Assembly: GCF_900269665.1 (NCBI RefSeq)
Contig: NZ_LT985361.1
Coordinates: forward strand, 4,985,381-5,049,380
DNA from: Nocardia suismassiliense
GTDB taxonomy: Bacteria; Actinomycetota; Actinomycetes; Mycobacteriales; Mycobacteriaceae
Direction of reading: 5' to 3'
Length of the DNA stretch: 64,000 nucleotides
Part shown: positions 7,980 to 16,496 of the stretch, in pieces
Layout of the letters: every line of letters begins with the position of its first letter
Position numbering within the stretch: position 1 is the stretch's first letter
Made by a program: the position numbers and the translations under genes
The notes under the pieces: generated by a model
Told to the model about the DNA's origin: nothing
Databases searched by the model: none
What the model saw: the letters and a program-made list of their open reading frames with translations, nothing else

Positions 7980-9905
7980 ATGGCCGCAGAAACCACCGCA
8001 CCACCCCTCGTCGGCATCGACGAGATGACCACCCCGACCTGGATGACGGTGGACAAGCAGGTCGCCGAGGCCGGGATCTGGCGGACATTACGGGCACTCC
8101 CCGCGGGCGCACGGGTGGTGACCGGCCTGGCCTGGCAGGCCTCCCGGCGCCTGACCCTGCTCACCGCACTCCTGTCCATCGCAGGTGGGTTCGCGACCGC
8201 GGTCGGCTTGCTCGCCACCGCCGACGTGCTGACCACGCTGCTCGCGCAGGGACCGACCGCGCAGCGCGTGGTGGCGGCATTGCCCGCGGTCGGCTCGGTG
8301 GTGGCCGCCCTCGTGGCGCGCGCCCTGCTCGAAAGCGGCTCCGCCACAGCCGAAGCGCTGCTGAAGCCGCGGGTCGAGCAGCAAGCGCGGGACAAGGCGC
8401 ACACCGCGATCGCCCGGGTCGAGCTGATCGCCTTCGAGGACAGCGAGTACGCCGACCTGATCCGCCAGGGCTTGCAACGCGGCATGGGCAGCATCGCCCA
8501 CTGCGTCGACGCGATCACCGGCGTGGCCGGTTCGCTCATCCACGTCTGCGCCGCGGTGGCCACGGCGGCGGTGCTGCATCCGTTGCTCGCGCCGCTGGTG
8601 CTGTTGGCCGTCATCCCGGACATGTGGGCGTCGGCGCGGGCCGCGAAGCTGTCCTATCAGTCCTATATCCGCATCATGACCAGCCATCTGCGGACGTCCA
8701 TCGCCAGCGACCTGTTGTCCGACCGGGACACCGCGGCCGAGCTGCGCGCGTGTACCGCGGGCCCGGCCCTGCTCACCGAGTACCGGCGGATCAGTCAGCA
8801 GATCACCGAGGAGACGAGCCGGGTCGAGTTGGCCAGGGCGCGCGTGCGTTTGGTGGGGCGCACCATCGCCGGGATCGGCACCGGCATCGCCTTCGGCGCG
8901 CTCGGCCTGCTGCTCTACCTCGGCGAGCTACCCCTGGCCATGGCGGGCACCGCGGTCGTGGCGATGCGGATGGCGTCGGCCGCGTTGTCGCAGACCATGA
9001 TCGGGGTCAACAGCCTCTACGAGAACACCCTCTACCTCGAGTTCTACGGCAACCTGCTCGACCAGACCGAGCGGCGCACCCGCCCACCGGCGGAGCTCGA
9101 TGCGCCCACCGACCCACACGAGATCACGTTACGTTCAGTGTCTTTCACCTATCCAGGCCAGAACGAGCCCGCGCTGCACGAGGTCGACCTGACCATCCGC
9201 CGCGGCCAGATCATCGCGCTGGTCGGCGAGAACGGCTCCGGCAAAAGCACTATGGCCAAGCTGATCACCGGCCTGTACCTGCCGACCCGAGGCCAGATCT
9301 GCTGGGACGGGATCGATCTGGCCACCGTCGACGAGCAGTCGATCTACCGGCAGGTCTCGATGGTCATGCAGGATCCGGCCCGCTGGCCGATGACCGCGCG
9401 GGACAACATCCGCATCGGCCGCATCGAACGCGCCGACCCGGACGGCCGCCTACTCGCCTCGGCGGCACGGGAATCCGGCGCGGACGTCGTCATCGACGAG
9501 CTGCCCTACGGCGAGCACACGGTGCTGTCCCGGCAATTCAGCAAGGGCCGCGACCTCTCCGGCGGCCAGTGGCAGCGGATCAGCGTGGCCCGCGGCCTGT
9601 ACCGCGACGCACCCATCCTGGTGGCCGACGAACCGACCGCCGCCATGGACGCCCGCGCCGAGCACGCGGTCTTCCAGTCCTTGCAACACCTCAGCCGCGG
9701 CAACGGCCGCAGCGCGGCCAACCGCACCACCATCCTGATCACCCACCGGCTGGCCAACATTCGGCATGCCGACCGCATCATCGTGCTGGACCACGGCCGG
9801 ATCGTGGAGGAAGGCACGCACAGCGAACTCATGGCGAAGGACGGCACCTACGCTCAGCTGTTCGGCCTGCAAGCCGCCGCCTACCAGCTCGAGTCGAGCA
9901 GCTGA
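7980..9905 (+). CDS. Lanthipeptide exporter, ABC half-transporter LanT-like (permease + ATPase)
   Basis: 641 residues with AGGAGGGG six bases before the ATG. About residues 45-330 form the membrane domain (hydrophobic helices) and residues ~365-630 an ABC ATPase with Walker A GENGSGKST (~417), signature LSGGQWQR (~525), Walker B ILVADEP and switch region ITHRLANIR. There is no N-terminal C39 peptidase domain, as expected for NisT/SpaT-type class I exporters, so leader removal must come from a separate protease. Proteins of this type work as homodimers in the inner membrane. Position divergent from the precursor operon supports export of the modified peptides. No LanFEG immunity genes are in view. 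Confidence 0.88.
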   Translation: MAAETTAPPLVGIDEMTTPTWMTVDKQVAEAGIWRTLRALPAGARVVTGLAWQASRRLTLLTALLSIAGGFATAVGLLATADVLTTLLAQGPTAQRVVAALPAVGSVVAALVARALLESGSATAEALLKPRVEQQARDKAHTAIARVELIAFEDSEYADLIRQGLQRGMGSIAHCVDAITGVAGSLIHVCAAVATAAVLHPLLAPLVLLAVIPDMWASARAAKLSYQSYIRIMTSHLRTSIASDLLSDRDTAAELRACTAGPALLTEYRRISQQITEETSRVELARARVRLVGRTIAGIGTGIAFGALGLLLYLGELPLAMAGTAVVAMRMASAALSQTMIGVNSLYENTLYLEFYGNLLDQTERRTRPPAELDAPTDPHEITLRSVSFTYPGQNEPALHEVDLTIRRGQIIALVGENGSGKSTMAKLITGLYLPTRGQICWDGIDLATVDEQSIYRQVSMVMQDPARWPMTARDNIRIGRIERADPDGRLLASAARESGADVVIDELPYGEHTVLSRQFSKGRDLSGGQWQRISVARGLYRDAPILVADEPTAAMDARAEHAVFQSLQHLSRGNGRSAANRTTILITHRLANIRHADRIIVLDHGRIVEEGTHSELMAKDGTYAQLFGLQAAAYQLESSS

Positions 9906-10304
9906 TCAGGCTTGGCGAGCCTCCCGCTCGGTGACGTCCCGGCCGGGTTCGGCTGCCCGACGGGCACGCTGACCGCGGGCGACCTCGGTGGCGAGGGCGT
10001 CGAGCGGCTGGGCGAACTGTGCCAGCTGATCCGTCAGGGCCGACAGCCACAACTGGGCCACCTCGACACCGGCGGCGTCCAGGGCATAGACCCGGCGCGT
10101 GCCTTCCGCGCGGACGCGCACCAGCCCGGCGTCGCGCAGCACCTTGAGATGCTGCGAGACGCCGGGCTGCGAAATCCGGGTAAACCCTTGCACGGCAGCG
10201 ACAACCGTGCCCGCCGGCTGTTCGCCGGCGGCTACGAGCTCGAGAATGTAGCGGCGCACGGGGTCGCCGAGCGCCTCGAAGATTCTTTCGGGAGCAGAGG
10301 TCAT
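9906..10304 (-). CDS. ArsR-family winged-helix repressor
   Basis: 132 residues. The first ~95 form an ArsR winged helix: FEALGDPVRRYILELV, recognition helix in SQPGVSQHLKVLRDAGLV and a wing ending RRVYALD. No cysteine metal site is visible, so the ligand is probably not a metal. The start overlaps the stop of the upstream SRPBCC gene by one base, so the pair is cotranscribed. Such ArsR-SRPBCC pairs are common in actinomycetes, and the regulator normally acts on its own operon; a palindrome at 10974-10991 is the likely site. The stop abuts the exporter stop on the other strand with no gap. Confidence 0.88.
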   Translation of the reverse strand: MTSAPERIFEALGDPVRRYILELVAAGEQPAGTVVAAVQGFTRISQPGVSQHLKVLRDAGLVRVRAEGTRRVYALDAAGVEVAQLWLSALTDQLAQFAQPLDALATEVARGQRARRAAEPGRDVTEREARQA

Positions 10305-10960
10305 CAGGACTGCGCGTTGTCCTCGGGCTCGACGGTATAGAAGGTGATCGTGCGCTCGGCGGCTTCACGCGCGGCGGCCGGGTCGTCGCCGGCCTCGATG
10401 GCCGCGTTCGCCCAGTCCGAACCCGCCGCCCGCACGAACGTGATCCCCTCGGGAGTCGTCGGAAACGCCAGCCCTTCGGCCGGATCCACCGCCACCCCGC
10501 TCGACAGATGCAGACCAAGCGCCATCAACGCCAGATCCCAGCCGACGCCGACCGCACCCGGACCGTACTGCCCCCAGAACTCGGGATCGACCGGCGCCTC
10601 GTGCGCCAACTCCAGCACAGTGCCCTCGTCGCCGGGCGCGAGATCAACCGTCACCCACGACACCTGCGGGCCCATCTCCCAGGTCAGTGCGAGCCGGCGC
10701 GGCGCCTCGCACTGCTCGACCACTCCCCCCGCATTGCCCTCCAGCTGGTAATGACCACCGACTTTCAGGTCACCACTGATCGGCAGGAACCAGCGCGGCA
10801 GCCGCTCGGCGTTGGTCAGCGCGTCCCACAGATCGTTCTGGTCGGTGGCGTACGTGCGGCGCGCGACGGCGATCTTGGTCGGCGCACCGTCCCGAGATCC
10901 GTTGCGGACCTCGCGAACCATGAGCCCGGCGATGCCGGCGGGATCGGTGAGCAGGGGCAT
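10304..10960 (-). CDS. SRPBCC (AHSA1/START-like) domain protein
   Basis: 218 residues. An AHSA1-type helix-grip fold can be followed from VARRTYATDQNDLWDALTNAERLPRWF through the beta-strands to TWEMGPQVSWVTVDL and LELAHEAP. These proteins bind hydrophobic small molecules or act as Hsp90-activator-like folds; no catalytic residues are recognised. A C-terminal helical region follows. It is the first gene of a two-gene operon with an ArsR repressor, suggesting that the repressor senses the same ligand, which is an inference. Confidence 0.85.
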   Translation of the reverse strand: MPLLTDPAGIAGLMVREVRNGSRDGAPTKIAVARRTYATDQNDLWDALTNAERLPRWFLPISGDLKVGGHYQLEGNAGGVVEQCEAPRRLALTWEMGPQVSWVTVDLAPGDEGTVLELAHEAPVDPEFWGQYGPGAVGVGWDLALMALGLHLSSGVAVDPAEGLAFPTTPEGITFVRAAGSDWANAAIEAGDDPAAAREAAERTITFYTVEPEDNAQS

Positions 10961-10973
10961 AACGTCCTCCTTC

Positions 10974-10991
10974 TATAAGTTTTCACTTATA
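10974..10991. promoter_or_regulatory. Probable ArsR operator upstream of the SRPBCC-ArsR operon
   Basis: Perfect inverted repeat, arms TATAAGT (10974-10980) and ACTTATA (10985-10991) with a TTTC spacer, 14 bases before the SRPBCC start codon. It is AT-rich in a very GC-rich setting and has the size of ArsR-type operators. It overlaps where the promoter or start of transcription should be, which fits repression. Confidence 0.7.
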
Positions 10992-11027
10992 TTAGCGGCA
11001 CTGTCGAGCCTCCGCCACCCCGGCCCT

Positions 11028-11045
11028 GCTGTGACCGATCACAGC
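11028..11045. promoter_or_regulatory. CRP-like palindrome upstream of the PucR-type regulator
   Basis: Arms GCTGTGA (11028-11034) and TCACAGC (11039-11045) with a four-base centre. It resembles the TGTGA/TCACA half-sites of CRP-family proteins, but the spacer is four instead of six bases, so it may be another dimeric regulator's site. It lies between the divergent SRPBCC-ArsR operon and the PucR-type gene, about 114 bases before the latter. Confidence 0.45.
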
Positions 11046-11158
11046 TCCCGCGACGCCGCGTCCGCGTGTTCTCACAAGTTCGCCGGTAACCTTCTCCGAC
11101 CACCAGCGCGTAGTTAGTGTGAACCAGCTACATAGCTATTGCTGACAAAGGAGTTGTC

Positions 11159-12403
11159 ATGGCTATCGACAGTCCGCTACGGCCGAATCTGACGATCTCC
11201 GGGCAACCCATGTCCACCCCCTTACGCGACGTCAGAGCCCTGTCCCGGCAGATGGTCGGCCACTTCGTCGAGAACGTAGTGCCCTGCGGGACGCTGCCAG
11301 GCGAGGCGATCTACGGCGACATCACCACCATCACCCGGGTGTGCCTGGAACTGGCCGCCAGCATGCTGGACGGGCAGAACATCCCGGAGAAGGTGGAGAA
11401 GCTCGAGGAGGCCGCCGCCGGCTGGGCCCGCGAGGGTGTCCCGATCGACGCGATTCACGACGCCATTCACGCCGGCTTCAAAATGGGCGTCGACCTGGTC
11501 GTCTCGAAGCTGACGGCCAAGGACTTCGACACCTTCGTCGACAGCTCCAAAACGAACATCGAGATTTTGCACACGCTCACCTCGGCCATCTCCCGCGCCT
11601 ACTTCCGGGAACTGCGCGCCGTCGTCAGCGAGCACCACACGGCGGTGCACACGCTGACCTCCGCGCTGCTCGGCGGGCGGCCGACGTCGACGATGGCGCG
11701 TGAGTGCGGCGTCGCCATCGCCGAGTCCTATGTGGTGCTGGCGGTGTCGATTCCACGCCATCGCGACGAGCACAACCCGGCCCTGGACACCCAGGTCGTG
11801 GCCCGCCGCAAGCTGCGCCGCACCCAGGCCGAGCTGGCCGCCCGCTGTGGCGGCAGCGCGCTGTCACTGCTCAGCATCGATGGCGGAACCATTCTGCTGC
11901 CCGCCGGCCAGCACAGCGACGAGGAACTCGACGAGCTCGTCGCCGGCCTGTCCAGGGCCGCACAGGTCGGCATCACCGCCGCCCTGGTCGAGTCGGTGCC
12001 CGACCAGATTCCCGGCGCCGTTGACCAAGCCCACGAACTGCTCGACATGGTGCATCGCCTGCACTGCGTCACCGGGCTGTACCGATTCGACGAGCTCGCG
12101 CTCGAATACCAGCTCACCCGGCCGGGTCCCGGCCGCGAATACCTCGGCGCGGTGCTCACCCCCTTGGACGAGCACACGGAATTGCTGGAGACGCTGCAAC
12201 TGCACATCGCCAACAACCTCAATCGCCAACGCACCGCCCGCGCCTTGCACGTGCACACCAACACCGTCGACTATCGGCTCAAGCGCATCGGTCAGCTCAC
12301 CGGCTTCGATCCGTCGCAGCCCTCCGGCCTGTGGTACCTGCGCTCGGCGCTGATCGCGCGCTCGTACCACCCCACCGACGCCGCTAGTCGCCAAGTGGGT
12401 TGA
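11159..12403 (+). CDS. PucR/CdaR-type transcriptional regulator
   Basis: 414 residues; AAAGGAG stands five bases before ATG. The N-terminal ~165 residues are helical, the middle resembles the GGDEF-like region of PucR-type activators, and the C-terminus is a PucR helix-turn-helix (HIANNLNRQRTARALHVH, then NTVDYRLKRIGQLTG). Proteins of this group activate nearby catabolic or stress genes in response to a metabolite. The neighbour on the other strand, with a 20-base tail-to-tail overlap, is a haem peroxidase, but the arrangement is convergent, so the target is uncertain. Confidence 0.85.
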   Translation: MAIDSPLRPNLTISGQPMSTPLRDVRALSRQMVGHFVENVVPCGTLPGEAIYGDITTITRVCLELAASMLDGQNIPEKVEKLEEAAAGWAREGVPIDAIHDAIHAGFKMGVDLVVSKLTAKDFDTFVDSSKTNIEILHTLTSAISRAYFRELRAVVSEHHTAVHTLTSALLGGRPTSTMARECGVAIAESYVVLAVSIPRHRDEHNPALDTQVVARRKLRRTQAELAARCGGSALSLLSIDGGTILLPAGQHSDEELDELVAGLSRAAQVGITAALVESVPDQIPGAVDQAHELLDMVHRLHCVTGLYRFDELALEYQLTRPGPGREYLGAVLTPLDEHTELLETLQLHIANNLNRQRTARALHVHTNTVDYRLKRIGQLTGFDPSQPSGLWYLRSALIARSYHPTDAASRQVG

Positions 12404-14051
12404 GCAGGTCGGCCTTTCCCTCGAAGGCGAACAGCAGCAGGTCGGTCATCCGGAAGGTATTCGCGTCCGGCCCGTACTTGGGGCGCCAGGCCGGATCGCG
12501 CACGATCGAGGTGCGGCTACCCTCGATGGCCCGGTGGAACACCTCCGCCACGATCCGGCCGCCGACCGGACCGAGCAGGCCGTTGCCGAACTCCGCTTCC
12601 CGCAACAGGTAGAACCACAGCGGCGTAGCGGCGAGCACGCCGGCGCGCTGCTCGTCGGTGAGCGCGTCGAGTGAGGCGCCCTGATTGCCGTGCAGGATCT
12701 GCTCGGCGCTGAGCGGTTCGACACCGATGAACTCGGCCATCTGCTGCCCGCTGGCGAGGCGGACCATGTGCGCGCGGGTGAGATTGCGAAATGCCAAGTT
12801 GCGGTGGATGTTCGGGACCGTGCTGCCGCGGCCGCCGAAGGTGCCCGCAGGCAGGTTGACCAGCGGGTCCACCAGCAGGGTATCGACCCGCTTGGTCACG
12901 TTGCCGCCGCCGCTCTCGGCGGGCGCCGCGAGGTCGGGGCGGTTCGCCTCGGTGAAGTCGAAAAGCCTGCGGAAATCCGCGATCCAGTTGGTCGGCAGGG
13001 TATCCACGGTGCCCGAATTCGGATTGTCGAGATCAGGAATCTGCGAACCGGCCTGGAAATTACCGCTGGTGCCGCTGAAGGTGAACAACTGCAGCAGGCT
13101 GGCGATCTCGCCGGGACCCGTGCTGTTGAATACCCGATTCCACTGGTAAGTGTCGCGAATCATGCTGTGGCCGATGCGATATGCCGCGACGGAGAACTCG
13201 ATCGGCATGGTCGGGCGCAGGCCGCGGCCCGCGTACCCGTCGCCCGGCGCCTCGAAGAACCGCCTGCCGTTCCGGAACACATCGGCGACGATCGCCGGGT
13301 CCACGATGCGCGGCAGGAAATCGTGCACCAGCATCCACTGGTAGTGCCGGACCACCAGCTCACGGGCCGCGCTGAACAACCGCCGCCTGGCCAGGCCCTT
13401 GAGCGCCAGTTCCTCGACCACCCGGTTGTGAAAACGGATGAACGCCAGGTGCGTCTGCGCGACCGCGAGGTTCTCGTCGTTGCGGTTGTCCGGGATCAGC
13501 GGGCGCCGCCGGTCCGCGGCCGTTCCGCCCGCACCACCGAATCGCGGCAGGTCTAAGCCCGTCAGCTCGACTTTCACCCGGTCGTCGGGAAAGTCCGCCG
13601 GGGAGGTCGTGCCGACCTTCAGTGTCACGCCGTCCTCGGTGTAGCAGACGCGATCGTTCGGGTCCGTCGGCCCCCTGCCGTACACGGAGTCCAAATCCAG
13701 TGCGGGAGACCGCCCTTGCATCAACTCGTCCACGGTGACGTCCTCACCGAGCTGGGCCGAGGTCCGGTCCATGGTGAGATCGTGGTCGACGAACTGGCCG
13801 AGGTAGGTGAAGCCGGCCGGGATCGGCGGCTCGGCCGAATCCGGTTGCGGCACGCGGGCGGTGATCGCGGCCGCCAACGCCGCCCTGGTCGGCTCGTCGA
13901 TCGGCGCGCCGACCGGACCGAGCCGGGAGAAGCGGAATCGGCGCAGTTCCTCGACGGTCAACGGCTGCCGCGTGATCGGGCGTCCTTGCCAGTCGAATTC
14001 GAGCACACCTTCGCCGACGACGAAGAAGCTGTCAGTACCGTGCTGTTTCAT
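12384..14051 (-). CDS. Animal-type haem peroxidase family protein
   Basis: 555 residues, ATG with GGAGGG about six bases upstream. The mammalian-type peroxidase signature is clear: GQFVDHDLT with Gln86, Asp89 and distal His90 (Asp being a haem-ester ligand in the animal enzymes), and YRIGHSMIRDTYQW with proximal His295. These enzymes use H2O2 to oxidise halides or organic substrates. No signal peptide is visible, so it is either cytoplasmic or exported by an unknown route. Bacterial members are known in actinobacteria and cyanobacteria; the natural substrate is open. Confidence 0.9.
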   Translation of the reverse strand: MKQHGTDSFFVVGEGVLEFDWQGRPITRQPLTVEELRRFRFSRLGPVGAPIDEPTRAALAAAITARVPQPDSAEPPIPAGFTYLGQFVDHDLTMDRTSAQLGEDVTVDELMQGRSPALDLDSVYGRGPTDPNDRVCYTEDGVTLKVGTTSPADFPDDRVKVELTGLDLPRFGGAGGTAADRRRPLIPDNRNDENLAVAQTHLAFIRFHNRVVEELALKGLARRRLFSAARELVVRHYQWMLVHDFLPRIVDPAIVADVFRNGRRFFEAPGDGYAGRGLRPTMPIEFSVAAYRIGHSMIRDTYQWNRVFNSTGPGEIASLLQLFTFSGTSGNFQAGSQIPDLDNPNSGTVDTLPTNWIADFRRLFDFTEANRPDLAAPAESGGGNVTKRVDTLLVDPLVNLPAGTFGGRGSTVPNIHRNLAFRNLTRAHMVRLASGQQMAEFIGVEPLSAEQILHGNQGASLDALTDEQRAGVLAATPLWFYLLREAEFGNGLLGPVGGRIVAEVFHRAIEGSRTSIVRDPAWRPKYGPDANTFRMTDLLLFAFEGKADLLNPLGD

Positions 14052-14207
14052 GCGAACCCTCCGAATGGTTCGAAAAGTGATTTCGGACGAATGTCCGCAT
14101 GACAGCCGCCCCCCGTTTTTATCTGTAGTGCTGAACTGCGCGCTCCCCCGAGCGTCGACCGGTCGTCACGACCGATCGAGTGCGCATGCCTCCGAGCTGG
14201 TAAACGA

Positions 14208-14423
14208 TCAGCTAGGGCAGCCGACCGCCGCCGAAGAACCGGTGGTCAGTGCCGCGACGAGCCCGGCGAGCAGGCCTGCCGCGCACTCCGCCGACCAGGT
14301 CGTCGGATTACCGCCGACCTGTGTCGCGGCCGGACCGGCGTCGGCCGAGGCCGGTATCGCGCCACCGAACAACGACGCGACGACGACCGCTCCCACCCCG
14401 ATTCGATAAACCGCCCTACGCAT
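14208..14423 (-). CDS. Small secreted protein (71 aa)
   Basis: A typical Sec signal peptide (MRRAVYRIGVGAVVVASL, cleavage predicted after PASA) is followed by about 43 residues with two cysteines (SAECAAG and VGCPS) that may form a disulfide, and a hydrophobic Ala/Leu helix between them. GGGGGTGATC before the ATG is a near-perfect ribosome site. Such small two-cysteine secreted proteins are common in Nocardia-like genomes and have no assigned role. Confidence 0.7.
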   Translation of the reverse strand: MRRAVYRIGVGAVVVASLFGGAIPASADAGPAATQVGGNPTTWSAECAAGLLAGLVAALTTGSSAAVGCPS

Positions 14424-14474
14424 GAATTGATCACCCCCGGAGACCGAACTAGATCGAATACCCGGAACACAGGT

Positions 14475-14541
14475 CCGGACTGCCCCAATATTATCCGAGC
14501 ACCCATTCCGTGCTCAGCCGTCAATTGTTGGGGCAGTCCGG
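14475..14541. repeat. Nested long inverted repeat, 14-bp arms enclosing a second hairpin
   Basis: Arms CCGGACTGCCCCAA (14475-14488) and TTGGGGCAGTCCGG (14528-14541) are exact reverse complements. The 39-base interior contains GAGCAC (14497-14502) paired with GTGCTC (14510-14515). It lies between the end of the 50-residue protein gene and the start of the secreted protein gene, both on the minus strand. It could be a terminator for the symporter operon, a structured leader or a remnant of a small mobile repeat. There is no U-tract. Confidence 0.75.
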
Positions 14542-14556
14542 TAGTAAGCGCGCCGA

Positions 14557-14709
14557 TCAGTCCGGTGGTTCCTGCGTGTCGTCGGGCGTGGCCAGGTCCG
14601 GAGCGACCTCCCGGGTCGCCATCCCGCCCTCGCCGCCCTCGTCGCTCGGCCCCGGACGGCCGCCCTTGGGCTCGTCGCGCTCGTCGTCGCTATCTTTCGC
14701 ACGTGTCAT
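14557..14709 (-). CDS. Small acidic hydrophilic protein (50 aa)
   Basis: ATG at 14709 follows AAAGGGG at a good distance; an in-frame upstream ATG at 14760 lacks one. The protein is hydrophilic, rich in Asp, Glu, Gly and Pro, with no hydrophobic segment or cysteine, and is probably disordered. It lies 51 bases after the stop of the symporter gene and may be cotranscribed. No family is recognised. Confidence 0.5.
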   Translation of the reverse strand: MTRAKDSDDERDEPKGGRPGPSDEGGEGGMATREVAPDLATPDDTQEPPD

Positions 14710-14760
14710 GAGAGACCCCTTTCGTCGTCGCTGCGAACTACCCGCGACGACTTCGTTCAA

Positions 14761-16086
14761 TCAGGCCGCCGCGGGCACGGGCTCCGGTTTCGGCTCGGGC
14801 GCGATCAGTGACGCCGACGGCTGATCGAAGACCTCCTGATCGAGAATGCCCTCCCGCTTCGCCACCAGTACCGGCACCACCATCTGCCCGGCCACATTGG
14901 TCGCGGTCCGGATCATGTCCAGGATCGGGTCGATGGCGAGCAGCAAGCCCGCACCGGCCAGCGGCAGCCCCAGCGTGGACAGGGTCAGGGTGAGCATCAC
15001 GATGGCCCCGGTGAGACCGGCCGTCGCCGCGGAACCGACCACGGAGACGAACGCGATCAGCAGATAGTCGCGCAGGTCGAGCTGCGTGCCGGTGATCTGT
15101 GCGACGAAGATGGCCGCCAGCGCCGGGTACACCGCCGCGCAGCCGTCCATCTTCGTGGTCGCGCCGAACGGCACCGCGAACGACGCGTATTCATTGGGCA
15201 CACCGAGCCGTTCGGTGACCATCCGCTGGGTCAGCGGCATGGTGCCGATCGACGACCGCGAGACGAACGCCAATTCCAGTGCGGGCCAAGCCTTGGCGTA
15301 GAAACGGACGGGACTGACACCACCGACGGTGCGCAACAGGATCGGGTACACCACGACGAGCACGATGAGGCAGCCCGCGTACACCGCGACAGTGAACGTG
15401 GCCAGCGGCCGCAGCAGGTCCCAGCCGTAGCTGGCGATCGCCTTGCCGATCAGTCCCGCGGTGCCGATCGGCGCGAGCCGGATCACCCACCACAGCGCCT
15501 TCTGCACCAGCTCCAGCACCGACTCGGCCAGTGTCAGAAAGGGTTTGGCGGCGTCGCCGAGTTTCAGCGCGGCGAAGCCGAGCACCGCGCCCAGGAATAC
15601 CAGTTGCAGCACATTGCCGTTGGTGAAGGCGCCGACGACGTTCGTCGGGATGATGCCGGTGAGGAAGTCGGTCCAGCCGCCCTTCGAGGTGGGCTCCTTC
15701 GCACCGACCAGCGAAAGGTCGACGCCCCGACCGGGATTGGTGACGAGGCCGAGCACGATGCCCACCGCGACGGCGATCAGCGCGGTCCCCAGGAACCACA
15801 GCAGGGTGCGACCCGCGAGCCGGGCGGCGTTGGTGACGTGCCGCAATCCGGCCACGCTCACCAGCACCGCGGTGAATACCAGCGGCGGCACCGCCAGCTT
15901 GAGCAGCTGCACGAAGATGCTGCCGACCTGGGTCAGCGTGCTGGTGAGCCAGGCCGAGCCGGTCGCGCGGGCGAGGAAGCCCACCGCGATACCGACGAGC
16001 AGGCCGAGCAGGATCTGGACGCCGAACGACCAGCGCACCGGATTCAGGGTACGGCTGCGCGAACTAGGTGAAGACAAGGGAACCAT
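14761..16086 (-). CDS. Dicarboxylate/amino acid:cation symporter (DAACS family)
   Basis: 441 residues from ATG at 16086 (a TTG further upstream at 16095 is possible; neither has a clear ribosome site). Eight helices and two re-entrant loops of the GltP/DctA fold can be followed: SRSSIGTMPLT is the serine-rich HP1 loop, FAVPFGATTKMDGCA corresponds to the TM7 NMDGT-type motif (here KMDGC), and the HP2/TM8 region ends with DPILDMIRTATNVAGQ, matching the substrate-binding Asp and Asn. Transports C4-dicarboxylates, glutamate or aspartate with H+ or Na+. Which one cannot be told. Confidence 0.9.
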   Translation of the reverse strand: MVPLSSPSSRSRTLNPVRWSFGVQILLGLLVGIAVGFLARATGSAWLTSTLTQVGSIFVQLLKLAVPPLVFTAVLVSVAGLRHVTNAARLAGRTLLWFLGTALIAVAVGIVLGLVTNPGRGVDLSLVGAKEPTSKGGWTDFLTGIIPTNVVGAFTNGNVLQLVFLGAVLGFAALKLGDAAKPFLTLAESVLELVQKALWWVIRLAPIGTAGLIGKAIASYGWDLLRPLATFTVAVYAGCLIVLVVVYPILLRTVGGVSPVRFYAKAWPALELAFVSRSSIGTMPLTQRMVTERLGVPNEYASFAVPFGATTKMDGCAAVYPALAAIFVAQITGTQLDLRDYLLIAFVSVVGSAATAGLTGAIVMLTLTLSTLGLPLAGAGLLLAIDPILDMIRTATNVAGQMVVPVLVAKREGILDQEVFDQPSASLIAPEPKPEPVPAAA

Positions 16087-16496
16087 CCAAGACAAATCAG
16101 GGGATCTGGTGAGTTATGCGCGCGCGTCAGCAACACAGCTGCGCGGCCAACCGCCCCAAATCCACATGCAACCTGGCGACCAGGTGCACGACTGTCGCGA
16201 AAAAGTTCATAACGCCCTAAACGGTAAGCGATTCGTCCGACCAATTTTCCCTCCGAACGGTCGGAGGCCTTATGTCCTGCGTCACAATCGGTTCGGACCA
16301 GGCCTGCTCGGACGATGCGCCGCCCTCCCCAGTCGGGTTGCCCCGCCGCCAGTTGGTCCCCGGACTTCATTGCGCACCAACCCCATTCGACCAGGCACGC
16401 CGACTCCGCGCGGACCGCAGTGGATCTCGGAAATTTCGTGCGCCGTGTCAATCGTGACGAAGTGGGCATTACGGGCGGTGAAGAGATGAGGTAATC
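16087..16496. promoter_or_regulatory. Divergent intergenic region between symporter and DUF1206 gene
   Basis: About 410 bases without a supported gene. One perfect hairpin, arms CCTCCGA (16250-16256) and TCGGAGG (16261-16267), lies near its middle, inside a relatively AT-rich stretch (roughly 16200-16250) likely to hold promoters. TCCGACC just upstream can also pair with GGTCGGA, so two alternative folds are possible. No riboswitch class is recognised. Confidence 0.4.

Noticed and set aside
11028..11045. True CRP site
   Set aside because: Half-sites fit but the spacer is four rather than six bases, so it was listed only as a CRP-like palindrome.
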